This document shows positions 26,542-35,542 of a stretch of 64,000 nt of DNA, piece by piece. Source of the stretch: Kallotenue papyrolyticum (GTDB lineage: Bacteria; Chloroflexota; Chloroflexia; Chloroflexales; Kallotenuaceae); NCBI RefSeq assembly GCF_000526415.1, contig NZ_JAGA01000002.1:1-64000 (forward strand), given 5' to 3'. Below the pieces are notes generated by a model. It was not told the DNA's origin, searched no databases, and saw only the letters and a list, made by a program, of their open reading frames with translations. Made by a program: the position numbers and the translations under genes. How positions within the stretch are numbered: position 1 is the first letter of the stretch; the number at the start of each line of letters is the position of its first letter.

Positions 26542-27792
26542 CTAACTATCCGTCAGGTCTTTGAGCGTGAGACGCCGCGTGCGATAGGTCAGCTCCTTTT
26601 GATCGGCAGCGCTCGGCAGCTGCCCCTGCGCGGCCGCCTCCGCCGCGCGCTGCATCGTCTCGGCCAGCTCCAGCTCGCCGAGATCGAGCAGACGCGTCGC
26701 CGCCGAGCGCAACTTCTGCGTCGCGCCGGCCAGGTTGCCCGCCGCCGCTTCTTGCAGCGCGCGCGTCTGGAGTTTGAAGGCGGTCACCCGTTCAACCAGG
26801 TTCATGATGGCAGGATCGACCGCCACCTCCGCGGTGTTCGCCGTGAACCGGAGCGGCGCTTCCGTGCGCACGCGCTGATCCAGGCGCTGCTGCGACGGTA
26901 CATCATAGGTCATCTCGGCCTGCGCGATGCGATACTCGCCTGCCGGACGCGCCGGCAGCAGCAGCTCGGCCAGTAGCGCCACGCCCGTGTCGGAGGGCAC
27001 GTCGCCCAGATCGACGCTGATCTCGCGCTCACCCAGCGGCTTGTAGCCCAGGTTGGCGATCAGCGGACGGACGCGATAGACGGCGCGCGGCGTGACCTCC
27101 CGAGCCAGGCGCACCAACAGCCGCGCATGGCGAATGATGGTCGTCTGCGCCGTATGCGTCACGCGCTGGAACACGCGCTCGATCGCCTGGGGCTGGGCAA
27201 TGTAATCCGACGTACCGCCGGTCGCCGCGGCGAGATCGTCCAGCAACTGCTCGTTCCACTCGTCACCCAGGCCCAGGGCCGTGATGCGCGCGCCCAGGCT
27301 CCCCAGCTCAGCGGCCAGCGCACGACAGCGATCTTCATCGCCCCAGGTCTGCCCATCGGTCAGCACCAACACATGGGCGTTCCGTTCCGGCGCCAGCCCT
27401 CGGCGCAGCTCGGCCAGGGCCAGCTCCAGCCCGCCGGACATGGCCGTGCCGCCCTGCACGCGGATCGCCTCGACGCGGTTGTTGAGCAGCGCCAGATCGC
27501 TGGCCGGTTGTAGCGGCACGATCACCTCTGCCGTTTCGTCGAAGACCACGATCGCGACCAGATCGTCGGGCCGCAGCATGCCAAGCGCTTGCGTCACCGC
27601 ATGCTTGAGGTGATCGATCTTGGCGCCATCCATCGAACCCGAGCGATCCAACACCATGACAAAGGTCAGCGGCGCGGACGGAGCCGCTTGGAGCGTTGGC
27701 CGCGCTTCGATCAACAGGTATGCGACCTGGGCCACGCCCGCCGGCAGGGGCTGACGCGCCCAGCTCGTTGTCAGTTGGATATCATTCGCCAT
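26542..27792 (-). CDS. vWA domain protein (first of a tandem pair)
   Basis: A 416-residue paralogue of the downstream gene, 10 bases away. MIDAS residues are DRSGSM near 48, GGTAMSGGL near 118 and LTDGQTWGDE near 145. The start at 27792 (reading MANDIQLTTSW) follows GAGGCTGGA and aligns with the N-terminus of the paralogue; a longer upstream reading in the same frame overlaps the PP2C gene and is rejected. It sits between the PP2C protein and the second vWA protein in a co-directional set. Related vWA/PP2C/kinase clusters occur in stress and tellurite-type systems, but no TerD-like domain is present here, so that link is weak. Confidence 0.87.
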   Translation of the reverse strand: MANDIQLTTSWARQPLPAGVAQVAYLLIEARPTLQAAPSAPLTFVMVLDRSGSMDGAKIDHLKHAVTQALGMLRPDDLVAIVVFDETAEVIVPLQPASDLALLNNRVEAIRVQGGTAMSGGLELALAELRRGLAPERNAHVLVLTDGQTWGDEDRCRALAAELGSLGARITALGLGDEWNEQLLDDLAAATGGTSDYIAQPQAIERVFQRVTHTAQTTIIRHARLLVRLAREVTPRAVYRVRPLIANLGYKPLGEREISVDLGDVPSDTGVALLAELLLPARPAGEYRIAQAEMTYDVPSQQRLDQRVRTEAPLRFTANTAEVAVDPAIMNLVERVTAFKLQTRALQEAAAGNLAGATQKLRSAATRLLDLGELELAETMQRAAEAAAQGQLPSAADQKELTYRTRRLTLKDLTDS

Positions 27793-27821
27793 TCCAGCCT
27801 CGCGGATCGCTTGCGCACGCT

Positions 27822-29597
27822 TTATTGCTCGCTGAAGAGCACCAGCACTGCCGTGATATTGTCCTCGCCACCGCCGGCGTTGGCTGCCTCGATCAGGCGC
27901 TGCGCGGCACGCTGCGGATCGGGCTCGGCCAGTACGATCTCCTGGATGCGCGGGTCGCGCACCATCTCCCACAGCCCGTCCGAGCAGCAGAGCAGCCCAT
28001 CGCCCGGCTGAAGGCGCAGCGGAAACAGATCAAGCTGCACCTGGGGCCGCTCGCCCAGCGAGCGGGTGATGGCGTTGCGGTGCGGATGGGTATAGACCTC
28101 GTCGGGCGTGATCTGGCCCATATCCAGCAGGCGTTGCACCAGCGAATGATCTTTGGTGACGCGCTGCAGCACACCGTCGCGCAGCAGGTAGGTGCGCGAA
28201 TCGCCGACGTTGCCGATCACACAGTGATCGCCTACGACCAGCGCAAAGGTCAGCGTCGTGCCCATGTCGTTGCCGCGCCGACGCCCTTCCTCGAAGACCG
28301 CGCGATTGGCCCGCTCGACGGCCTGAAGCGCCAGATCGTGCAGCCGCGCCTCCGCCAGACCGCCGGCGCTATCGGCCAGCAGCTCGATCAGCGCCGTGCC
28401 GACAACGTTGGCCATGCTCTGCACCGCCAACGCGCTGGCGATCTCGCCGCTCTCGTGGCCGCCCATGCCATCGGCGACTACGTACAGCCCGGCATTGAGC
28501 GGCCGACCGGCCATGTCGAGCTTGTAGTCGATCACCAGCAACGCATCCTCGTTCAGTTCGCGCTGCAGGCCAACATCCGAGCGCGCGCCTACCCGCGCGA
28601 CCAGGTGGCGCACCGCGCGCTGCTGTTGCTCCAGCGCCGTGAGCGCCGCCACCCAGGCATCGGCATCGCTGAGCCCGCCGGTCCGGGCCATGGCCAGCAC
28701 CTCCTGCAGCGAGCGCGGCGTGGCAGACGCACCTTCCAGGGTCGCCGGATCGAGCTTGCGCGTTTCGCGCGGTATGCGCGTAAGATCTTCCAGCGTATGG
28801 TACAGCTGGACGAGATCGGCCTGGCGCGCGCCCTCGCTCAGCGGCGCGATCGCGCTGACATCGCGCAGACGAATGCGTCCCTGGGGACCGACCAGCAACT
28901 GAGCCAGTGACAGGTCGCCCAGCGCCAGCCCATGCGCATGGAGCCACTGGATCAGGCGTGCCAGTTGCAGCGCCAGCGGGATCGCATCGGCATCTTCCAG
29001 TGCCGCAGGCCGATCGGGCGCTTCGCCCGAGTCCGCCAGCAACTCGGCCAGCGATTGCCAGCCCGGCACGACCTCTTCGACAACCAGGTAGCGCTTGCCG
29101 TTGTGCTCCACCAGCGTGACCGGCGGCAGCAGCGCTTTGATCGGATCGTCGGGCAGATCGACCAGCCGCGCCGGACCCGCCATCGCGTCGTCCAACTCAA
29201 CCAGCAGCACATCGCGTGGCAGCAGTTCGGCGCCGCATTCTTCGCAGAAGCGCGCATCGGCGGCGGCAGCGGGCGTGCCGCACTGCATACACACATCAGC
29301 CGGTGCCTGAGCCCGGTAGGTGCGCGGGCGATCGGCACGGGCTTCGACGATGGTGTAGCCGGCCACCTCGGTCCCTGGCGCCAGCGCCTCGGCGGGCGCA
29401 GGTGACGCCTCAGCCGGCGGATTGGATTCGGGAGACTGGGTCACAAGCTCCTCCTGCAATGCCGCATCCGCCAACGACGCGCCCAGCTCCGGCAGCGCCT
29501 CGGCGATCGGCGGGGCAGCACCGGGCAGCGGTGTTCCGCACTGGCGGCAAAAGCGCGATGTTTCGGCATTGTCAAAGCCACAGGATGGACACTGCAT
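27822..29597 (-). CDS. Zinc-ribbon / pseudokinase / PP2C phosphatase fusion
   Basis: A 591-residue cytosolic protein. It opens with a zinc ribbon (CPSCGFDN ... CRQCG, residues 3-20) and a disordered Pro/Ala/Glu linker. A second zinc ribbon (CMQCG ... CEECG) follows near 103-123. Residues about 130-330 look like a protein kinase fold (AARLIQWLHAHGLALGDLSLAQLL), but the HRD is replaced by LGD with no catalytic-loop Lys/Asn and the DFG reads LRD, so it should be inactive. Residues 342-591 are a PP2C phosphatase with NEDALLV, VADGMGGHESGEIAS, GNVGDSRTYLL, CSDGLWEMV and GGEDNITAVLV, all metal ligands present. Start 29597 follows AGGAGC. It heads an operon with two vWA proteins 29 bases downstream. 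Confidence 0.87.
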   Translation of the reverse strand: MQCPSCGFDNAETSRFCRQCGTPLPGAAPPIAEALPELGASLADAALQEELVTQSPESNPPAEASPAPAEALAPGTEVAGYTIVEARADRPRTYRAQAPADVCMQCGTPAAAADARFCEECGAELLPRDVLLVELDDAMAGPARLVDLPDDPIKALLPPVTLVEHNGKRYLVVEEVVPGWQSLAELLADSGEAPDRPAALEDADAIPLALQLARLIQWLHAHGLALGDLSLAQLLVGPQGRIRLRDVSAIAPLSEGARQADLVQLYHTLEDLTRIPRETRKLDPATLEGASATPRSLQEVLAMARTGGLSDADAWVAALTALEQQQRAVRHLVARVGARSDVGLQRELNEDALLVIDYKLDMAGRPLNAGLYVVADGMGGHESGEIASALAVQSMANVVGTALIELLADSAGGLAEARLHDLALQAVERANRAVFEEGRRRGNDMGTTLTFALVVGDHCVIGNVGDSRTYLLRDGVLQRVTKDHSLVQRLLDMGQITPDEVYTHPHRNAITRSLGERPQVQLDLFPLRLQPGDGLLCCSDGLWEMVRDPRIQEIVLAEPDPQRAAQRLIEAANAGGGEDNITAVLVLFSEQ

Positions 29598-29752
29598 GCG
29601 GCTGCTCCTGTTCGCGGCGTTGATGGCTTCGCTGCCGGCATACTGTAGCGCACAAGCACACCGCTCGTCCAATCGCTGCCGTGTGCTCTATTTGATGCCG
29701 TTGTGCGCCAAATGTTGCAGCTCTGTCCCGCTGCAGACGATGGCGCGCGGCC

Positions 29753-30796
29753 TCAGCCGGGTAGATGTTCGCGCCTCAGCCGCGCAAACTCGACGCGCAG
29801 GCTCTGCTCCAGATGCGCACGCTGATCGGCGGGGAGTAGCGCGGCGCGCGCGGCATTGAGCACCAGTTGCTCGATCTCGTCCACGCTGAACCCGAAGACG
29901 CGCTGCAGCAGCAGGTACTCGTCGGTGAGCGTGGTATTGAACATCGGCGGATCATCGCTGTTGACGGTGACGCACACGCCCGCCTCGAACAGCCGACGGA
30001 TGGGATGCGCTTCAAGGGCGGGCACGACTCCGGTGCAGACGTTGCTGGTGGGACAGACCTCCAACGGCACCTGCCGCTCACGCAGCTCGGTCAGCAGCGC
30101 GGGATCGTCAATGGCGCGGATGCCATGGCCGATGCGCCGCGCGCCCAGCAGCCGCAACGCGCCCCAAATGCTTTCCGCTCCCAGCGCTTCGCCGGCATGC
30201 GGCACCGCCGGTATGCCATGCGCGCGGGCATAGGCAAAGGGCGCGACGAACAGTTCCGGGCCGAAGCCGGGCTCCAGACCGCCCAAACCGAGCGCCACCA
30301 CGCCTTCGTGCTGCCCTTCGACCGCCCAGCGCGCCGTCTCCATACCGTCATAGCCCTCGGCGTACAGGTTGCGGACGATGTCGATGATCCAGCGCATCTC
30401 GACGCCATACCTGGCGCGCGCTGCCGCGCGACCGCGATTGACGCCCGCCAACAGCTCATCAAACGGCTGCTTCAGCCGGCGCACCAGGGCCACCGGCGAC
30501 CAGGTCACTTCGGCGTAGCGAATGTTCTGCTCGGCCATGGCCGCGCCGAACTCCTCGACGATCAGCGCCAGATCGTCGGGCGTGCGCACACACGAGACGA
30601 TCAGGCCATACACGTTGATGAAGTGCGCAAAATCGGTGAACTGGTACAATGCACGCAGCTCGTCCAGCGAGCGCGCCGGCAGGCGCGCCTGGTGACGCTG
30701 CGCCAGCGCCAGCAGCGTGGCGGGCCGGATCGAGCCTTCGAGATGGACGTGCAGTTCGACCTTGGGCATCGCCCGAAGGTAGCTTTCGACGGACAT
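29753..30796 (-). CDS. add: Adenosine deaminase
   Basis: A 347-residue zinc hydrolase that deaminates adenosine to inosine in purine salvage. Zinc ligands are in MPKVELHVHLEGS (residues 9-21), VPHAGEALG (near 197) and VNSDDPPMFNTTLTDEY (near 275); RRIGHGIRA and LEVCPTSNVCTG complete the family pattern. The strong GAGGAGG before ATG 30796 fixes the start. It is divergent from the SpoIID-like gene with only 32 bases between start codons, so its promoter must lie within that gene's 5' end. Adenine deaminase is an alternative for this family, but the active-site set favours adenosine. Confidence 0.92.
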   Translation of the reverse strand: MSVESYLRAMPKVELHVHLEGSIRPATLLALAQRHQARLPARSLDELRALYQFTDFAHFINVYGLIVSCVRTPDDLALIVEEFGAAMAEQNIRYAEVTWSPVALVRRLKQPFDELLAGVNRGRAAARARYGVEMRWIIDIVRNLYAEGYDGMETARWAVEGQHEGVVALGLGGLEPGFGPELFVAPFAYARAHGIPAVPHAGEALGAESIWGALRLLGARRIGHGIRAIDDPALLTELRERQVPLEVCPTSNVCTGVVPALEAHPIRRLFEAGVCVTVNSDDPPMFNTTLTDEYLLLQRVFGFSVDEIEQLVLNAARAALLPADQRAHLEQSLRVEFARLRREHLPG

Positions 30797-30828
30797 AGAT
30801 GCCTCCTCAAGCGCCAGGATACGACGCC

Positions 30829-32271
30829 ATGCCTGCCACACAACCCGTGCCGCGCCATGCGCTGATCTGGCTGCCACTGCTGCTCGCCTTGCTGGGCGGC
30901 CTGTGGCCACCTTCCACAACCACCCAGGCCCAGCCAGCACCGGCCACCACGGCCGTGATCCACGGTTGGGTCCGTGATGCCCGCAGCCAGGCTGGCATCG
31001 GCGGCGCGCGCGTCACGATCCGCGACCTGAGCCTAACGACGCTGCCGGACGGCTCGATCCCCGAAACGCCGATCCCCCTGCGCGCCGCCAGCGAACAGGT
31101 TGACGTCAGCGTCACCGCCCCGGGCTATGGTCTGTGGCGCTACCAGGGCATCGAGCTCCAGGCCGGCCACCGCGTTGCGCTGCAGATCACGCTGCGCGAT
31201 CAGGCGCAGATTATCGCGCCACAGGCCGATGCGGCAAGTACCGGCAATGCCCCCTACGACGGACCGCCAGCCTATATCCGCGTGGGCCGGACCTTCACCA
31301 CCGATTGCGTCGCTACCGCCAACAATGTTGTGCGCATTGATCGTGTGCCGTTCATTGATTACGTCAAGAATGTCCTACCCAACGAATGGCTGCCGAGCTG
31401 GCCTGACGCCGCCCTGGAGGCAGGCGCAGTAGCCGTAGCGCAGTACGCCTGGACGACGGCCTTTGTGCAGCGCAAGTGGAGCAGCCGTGGCTTCGCCTTC
31501 GACGTGCTCGACAGCACCTGTGATCAGGTCTATCGCGATCGCGATCCGCGTCGCGACTACCGCCGTAGTGATGCCGCCGTTGAACGCATGTGGGGCACTG
31601 TGCTGCTGCGCACCACGACCAGTCCACCGACCTTTTTCACCACCTACTACCGCGCCTACGACTGGCAGTGCCCCCACGAGGACTGCATGGGCCAGTGGGG
31701 CTCGCACGCGCTCGCTACGCAGGGGTGGAGCAGCCTCCAGATTCTAGGATACTACTACGGACGGCGCGGCACGGTCGGCACCCTGGCAACCGCACCCGCC
31801 TGGCACGCGCTCACGCTCTACCGCTCGCCGGACATCCACTTACCGGCAGGAGAGACTGCCACGCTCAGCGCGTGTCTGCTCAACATTGGCAGCACCACCT
31901 GGCGCGCCGGCGAGCTGAGCCTGATCGCGCGCGATCCCGATGATCCCGACAACCGCGACTATCGCTCGCCACTGGCGCATGAGTCGTGGCCGACACCCCA
32001 GCAGGCCGCCACGCTGGCCACAGATGCGCCGCTCGGCGCAAAACGGCTGCTGCGGGTCAGCATTGCCGCGCCGGCCGACCTGGCGGCAGGCACCTATCGC
32101 CTGGTGCTGGAGGCGACCCAGGCGCAGACCACGATCCCCAGCGATCAGGCGCTAACGTGGACGGTACAGGTGAGCGCGCCGGTCACGCCCACCGCCGAGG
32201 CAGAGCGGCAACCGCGCGTCTGGCTGCCGCTGATCAGCGCCGCGGAGGGGGTGCCCGCGGATTGCCGCTAG
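30829..32271 (+). CDS. Exported SpoIID/LytB-like protein with Ig-like C-terminus
   Basis: A 480-residue secreted protein. The signal peptide (RHALIWLPLLLALLGGLW, then AQAQP-like cleavage region) is followed by a carboxypeptidase-regulatory-like beta domain (VIHGWVRDARSQAGIGGARV). A SpoIID core follows with FIDYVKNVLPNEWLPSWPDAALEAGAVAVAQYAW. The last 150 residues (HLPAGETATLSACLLNIGSTTWRAG...) resemble the NBR1-type Ig-like domain common in Chloroflexota. SpoIID homologues are lytic transglycosylases on denuded glycan; here the catalytic Glu may be the one in PNEW. ATG 30829 (AGGATA before it) is preferred over ATG 30799. Its TAG overlaps the TAG of the convergent glycosyltransferase gene in the four bases CTAG. 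Confidence 0.82.
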   Translation: MPATQPVPRHALIWLPLLLALLGGLWPPSTTTQAQPAPATTAVIHGWVRDARSQAGIGGARVTIRDLSLTTLPDGSIPETPIPLRAASEQVDVSVTAPGYGLWRYQGIELQAGHRVALQITLRDQAQIIAPQADAASTGNAPYDGPPAYIRVGRTFTTDCVATANNVVRIDRVPFIDYVKNVLPNEWLPSWPDAALEAGAVAVAQYAWTTAFVQRKWSSRGFAFDVLDSTCDQVYRDRDPRRDYRRSDAAVERMWGTVLLRTTTSPPTFFTTYYRAYDWQCPHEDCMGQWGSHALATQGWSSLQILGYYYGRRGTVGTLATAPAWHALTLYRSPDIHLPAGETATLSACLLNIGSTTWRAGELSLIARDPDDPDNRDYRSPLAHESWPTPQQAATLATDAPLGAKRLLRVSIAAPADLAAGTYRLVLEATQAQTTIPSDQALTWTVQVSAPVTPTAEAERQPRVWLPLISAAEGVPADCR

Positions 32272-33398
32272 GCAGCGGCTACGCGCCGCAGCAGCTCGAT
32301 CGTTGCCGCGGCGGTCGCCGGCCAGCGAAACTGCCGCGCGCGCTGCGGACCACGGCGGCGCAGATCGGCGCGCAGGTCGTCATCCGTCACCACGCGCACT
32401 AGCGCCTCGGCCAGCGCCGCTTCATCGGTGGGTGGCACGGTCAGCGCGGCATCACCCACCACCTCCGGCAGCGAGGCGGTGTTCGAGGTGACCACCGGCG
32501 TACCGGTAGCCATGGCTTCCAGCGGCGGAAAGCCAAAGCCTTCATAGAGCGAGGGGTAGACAAAGGCCGTCGCCGCGGCATACCAGAGCGGCAGCTCATC
32601 GGCCTCCAGAAAGCCTAGAAAGCGCACCTCGCGCTCCAGGCCGAGCTGCCGCGTCAGTGCGAAGATCTCATCGTAGAGCCAGCCCTTGCCACCGCCGATC
32701 AGCAGCGGCAGGTTCAGGTGCTCGCGTACGCGGGCATAGGCGCGCAACAGCGTCGGCACATTTTTGCGCGGTTCGAGCGTGCCGACGAACAGCAGAAAGC
32801 GCGCCGGCAGGTTGTTGCGCACCCGGAAGGCCTCTACCGCCGAGGGATCGAGCGGGCGAAAACGGGCATCACAACCGTTGGGAATCGCCGTCACCCGCTC
32901 CGGCGGCAGGTGCAGCAGCTCCAGGACCTCACGGCGCGTAAACTCCGAGACGGTAATCACATGCGCAGCGCGCCGCACCGAGAGGCGGGTGAAGGCCGCC
33001 AAATACAAGCGCTTGGCCGGCGTATGCAGCCGGAAGCGTAGAAAAGCGAGATCGTGGATCGTCACCACGCTGCGGCAGGGCGCCAGCAGCGGCACAACAT
33101 TGAGCGGACAGAGCAGCACCTGCGGACGATCGAGCAGTAGCCGGCCGGGAGCCAGCGCCTGTTCCCAGAGGATGCGCGCCAGCGGCTGGGTTGTCGGCAG
33201 GCGACTCACCCGCAGACGCACATTGGGTGGCGCGCCGATCAGCTCGCGTGTAACGCCGGGCGGCGCATAGATCGTCCAACGCTCGGCTGGTGCAACCGCC
33301 CAACTATGCCGCAACAACTGTTGGATATAACCGCTCACGCCGGCCTGACGGTAGCCGGCCTGCGAACTGAGGAGGTGGGCGTTGACGGCAATGTGCAT
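32268..33398 (-). CDS. Glycosyltransferase family 4-type protein
   Basis: A 376-residue GT-B glycosyltransferase using nucleotide sugars. The N-terminal Rossmann half has [20 protein letters not shown] and [12 protein letters not shown]. The C-terminal donor-binding half has [19 protein letters not shown], then IGGGKGW and the family motif [23 protein letters not shown] with the EX7E glutamates. The overall pattern is that of mannosyl/glucosyltransferases of cell-envelope polysaccharide pathways. Start 33398 gives the clean [11 protein letters not shown]; longer in-frame sequence upstream overlaps the signal peptidase gene. It is convergent with, and overlaps by four bases, the SpoIID-like gene. 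Confidence 0.9.
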   Translation of the reverse strand: MHIAVNAHLLSSQAGYRQAGVSGYIQQLLRHSWAVAPAERWTIYAPPGVTRELIGAPPNVRLRVSRLPTTQPLARILWEQALAPGRLLLDRPQVLLCPLNVVPLLAPCRSVVTIHDLAFLRFRLHTPAKRLYLAAFTRLSVRRAAHVITVSEFTRREVLELLHLPPERVTAIPNGCDARFRPLDPSAVEAFRVRNNLPARFLLFVGTLEPRKNVPTLLRAYARVREHLNLPLLIGGGKGWLYDEIFALTRQLGLEREVRFLGFLEADELPLWYAAATAFVYPSLYEGFGFPPLEAMATGTPVVTSNTASLPEVVGDAALTVPPTDEAALAEALVRVVTDDDLRADLRRRGPQRARQFRWPATAAATIELLRRVAAA

Positions 33399-33426
33399 AG
33401 GCGATCCGCGCCGGCTCCCGCTGCGT

Positions 33427-34167
33427 CTAGGGCGCTGAGCGCGCGTAGGAGGGCGTGGGCACCACCCCCCAGGCCTCGCGCGGCCAATACGATAGCCAGG
33501 CCTTGCCGACAATGCGGTCGAGCGGCAGGCCCGGCTCGGCGTTCCAGTAGCGTGAGTCCTGGCTGTTGCTGCGGTGATCGCCCAGCACCACCACCGTGCC
33601 CGGCGGCACAACGTAGGGCTGGCAGAGGCGTCCGCCCAGACAATCGGTCTGCTCGTACAGGTAGCCGCCCTGACTGACATGCTCCGGCAGCACTTCGCCG
33701 TTGATCCAGACCTTGCCGTCTTTGATCTGGATCGTCTCGCCGGGCAGCGCGATCACCCGCTTGATGTAGTCAACCGGCTCGCTGCCATCGCCGGTCGGCG
33801 CTTCCAGCACAACGACATCACCGCGCTGGGGCATGCGAAAGGGATAAATCACGCGCGGCGGCAGATCGCCCATGCCCGGCAGCAGCCGCAGCGGCGCGTT
33901 GGCATCGAAGTGAAAATAGATGATCTTATTGACCAGAATGTACTGGCCGCTGTGAAAATTGGGCTCCATGCTCTGGCCATCCACCCGGAAGTTCTGAACG
34001 ACGCCGCGCAGGATAAAAAACACCAGCAGAATAAACAGCACCGTTTCGATCAACTCGCGCGCGGTAGCGCCCAGAGATGGCGCGGGGTCGTCCGCAGGCT
34101 CGGCCGCCTCCCAGGGCGGCTCGCTCAATCGCTGTTGATTCTCGGCCTCGTTGTGCATTGTTGACAT
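33427..34167 (-). CDS. lepB: Signal peptidase I
   Basis: A 246-residue membrane-bound serine protease that removes signal peptides. One N-terminal membrane helix (ELIETVLFILLVFFILRGVVQ, about 36-56) precedes the catalytic Ser in VDGQSMEPNF (near 65) and the catalytic Lys in DYIKRVIALPGE (near 133). The GDHRSNSQDSRYWN box is near 195. An alternative start three residues in (MHNEAEN) is possible. It precedes the glycosyltransferase gene by 28 bases on the same strand. The 276-base region upstream (34168-34443) holds no gene. Confidence 0.95.
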   Translation of the reverse strand: MSTMHNEAENQQRLSEPPWEAAEPADDPAPSLGATARELIETVLFILLVFFILRGVVQNFRVDGQSMEPNFHSGQYILVNKIIYFHFDANAPLRLLPGMGDLPPRVIYPFRMPQRGDVVVLEAPTGDGSEPVDYIKRVIALPGETIQIKDGKVWINGEVLPEHVSQGGYLYEQTDCLGGRLCQPYVVPPGTVVVLGDHRSNSQDSRYWNAEPGLPLDRIVGKAWLSYWPREAWGVVPTPSYARSAP

Positions 34168-34408
34168 GCCAGCACAATGTCCTTGCGTTTGAGAGATCGA
34201 ACGGAACGCATCCCGCGCATGTAGTATGCCACCAGGCAGGCGCGCTTGGCAAGCACCTTGTTACCACGCCGCTCCCGCCACCATCGCGGTTGCGCGCCGC
34301 AACAGCAGCGTTGCGGCCCGCGGGACACACCCTCCAAGCGTGGGTCCACTGCTGTGCTAGGACGATTGGACCTCTGCGAGCGGGCCCTGCACGCCCAAGC
34401 ACCTGTCC

Positions 34409-34414
34409 TATAAT
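34409..34414 (+). promoter_or_regulatory. -10 box for the radical SAM-like gene
   Basis: A perfect TATAAT 30 bases before the ATG at 34444, with GGTGGAG as ribosome site at 34428-34434. No good -35 box is visible, so the assignment rests on the -10 sequence and position. Confidence 0.5.
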
Positions 34415-34443
34415 GCTGTGAGACACCGGTGGAGCACGACGCC

Positions 34444-35451
34444 ATGACATCTGCAATTCTCCAAACACCGCTGCCGGATGGCCGCGTGCAGTGCCAGATC
34501 TGCCAGTGGCGCTGCGAGCTCGCCGACGACGAGCCCGGGCGCTGTCGGGTACGCTGGCAGCGCAGCGGCACGATCGTCAACGATACCCACGCGCTGGTAG
34601 AGCACGCCGCGATCGGGCCGATCGAAGAGGTGCGCTTGTGGCACCTCTTTCCCGACGCGCAGGTCCTCCGCGTCGGCAGCTTCGGCACGCCCATCGCCCA
34701 CATCGAGGACGGCAGCGAGATCAGTCGTCATGCAGTGCCCACCCTCAAGGCGCGCGTGCTGGCTCCGGAACGCGTCGCGATCGTGGCGCAGAATCAGCTC
34801 TGTCGTGGCGTGGTGCTGACCTACGGTGATCCGTTGATCGCGCTGGAATGGACGCTGGATTGCCTCAAACTAGCGCGCGCGCATAGCCGCTTCACCGCCA
34901 TCACCACGAGCGGCTATTTTACGCCGGAGTCCTTCGCGCTGATCGCGCCCTATCTGGATGGTATGCGCCTGGATGTGTACGGCTTCAGTGAGCGCTCCTA
35001 CCGTGCGCTGACCGGTATGGATCAGTGGCGCGCGATCTTTCGCATCGCAGCCGAAGCACGCCAGCGCTACAACCTGCACGTCGAGATCGCCTATCAGCTC
35101 GTGCCCGGCGTGAACGATAGCCCTGCCGAGATCGCCGCGCTGGCCAAATGGCTGCGCGTTGCGCTCGGCTCACTCACACCATTGCATCTGCTCAGCGACA
35201 GTGCCGATCAGGAGACCATCTTGCGGGCAGTCACCGCCGCAAGCGCCGTCGGGCTGCGCTTCGTGTACGGGCCGACTGCCGACCAGGCCACGCTCTGTCC
35301 CTCCTGCTCGCGCGTCGTCGTCAGTCGTGGCCAGGGCGTAACCCGGCTGGCGGGGATCGAGCACGATCACTGCGCGACCTGTCATACCGCGCTGGGCATG
35401 CGCACCTCGCTCTTCCGCCGCGATGTGCGCTACGAGAGCGTTACCACCTGA
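34444..35451 (+). CDS. Radical SAM-family homologue lacking the cluster cysteines
   Basis: A 335-residue protein with the architecture of the AmmeMemoRadiSam-system radical SAM enzymes. N-terminal CQICQWRC and CRVR give a zinc-knuckle start; IGPIEEVRLWHLFPDAQVLRVGS aligns with the region ending in GCNxxCxxCQN in active enzymes. Here that loop reads GSFGTPIAHIEDGSEIS, so all three cluster Cys are replaced. The rest of the barrel is kept: VLTYGDPLIALEWTLDCLKLA, TTSGYFTPESFALIAPYLDGMRLDVYGF, LVPGVNDSPAEIAALAKWL. A C-terminal zinc ribbon (CPSCS ... CATC) closes the protein. It cannot hold the SAM-binding cluster in the usual way and is probably non-catalytic or a binding partner of an active paralogue. 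Confidence 0.8.
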   Translation: MTSAILQTPLPDGRVQCQICQWRCELADDEPGRCRVRWQRSGTIVNDTHALVEHAAIGPIEEVRLWHLFPDAQVLRVGSFGTPIAHIEDGSEISRHAVPTLKARVLAPERVAIVAQNQLCRGVVLTYGDPLIALEWTLDCLKLARAHSRFTAITTSGYFTPESFALIAPYLDGMRLDVYGFSERSYRALTGMDQWRAIFRIAAEARQRYNLHVEIAYQLVPGVNDSPAEIAALAKWLRVALGSLTPLHLLSDSADQETILRAVTAASAVGLRFVYGPTADQATLCPSCSRVVVSRGQGVTRLAGIEHDHCATCHTALGMRTSLFRRDVRYESVTT

Positions 35452-35496
35452 CGAGATTGTGACACCTGGCACGATTTTGGTGGTATACTACGCCGC

Positions 35497-35512
35497 TGGC
35501 ACGCGAGTTGCT
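35497..35512 (+). promoter_or_regulatory. Sigma54-like -24/-12 promoter
   Basis: TGGCACG-CGAG-TTGCT matches the RpoN consensus TGGCACG-N4-TTGCW at every fixed position. It lies 31 bases before the start of a 38-codon gene. A TATACT box at 35484-35489 just upstream could instead serve a housekeeping sigma factor. Whether the organism encodes RpoN is unknown from this window. Confidence 0.4.
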
Positions 35513-35542
35513 TCTGTTAAGCGCGGACGCAGACAAGCTACA

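Noticed and set aside
35467-35483. Second sigma54-like site (TGGCAC with TGGT)
   Set aside because: The -12 element does not match TTGCW; only the site at 35497-35512 is complete.
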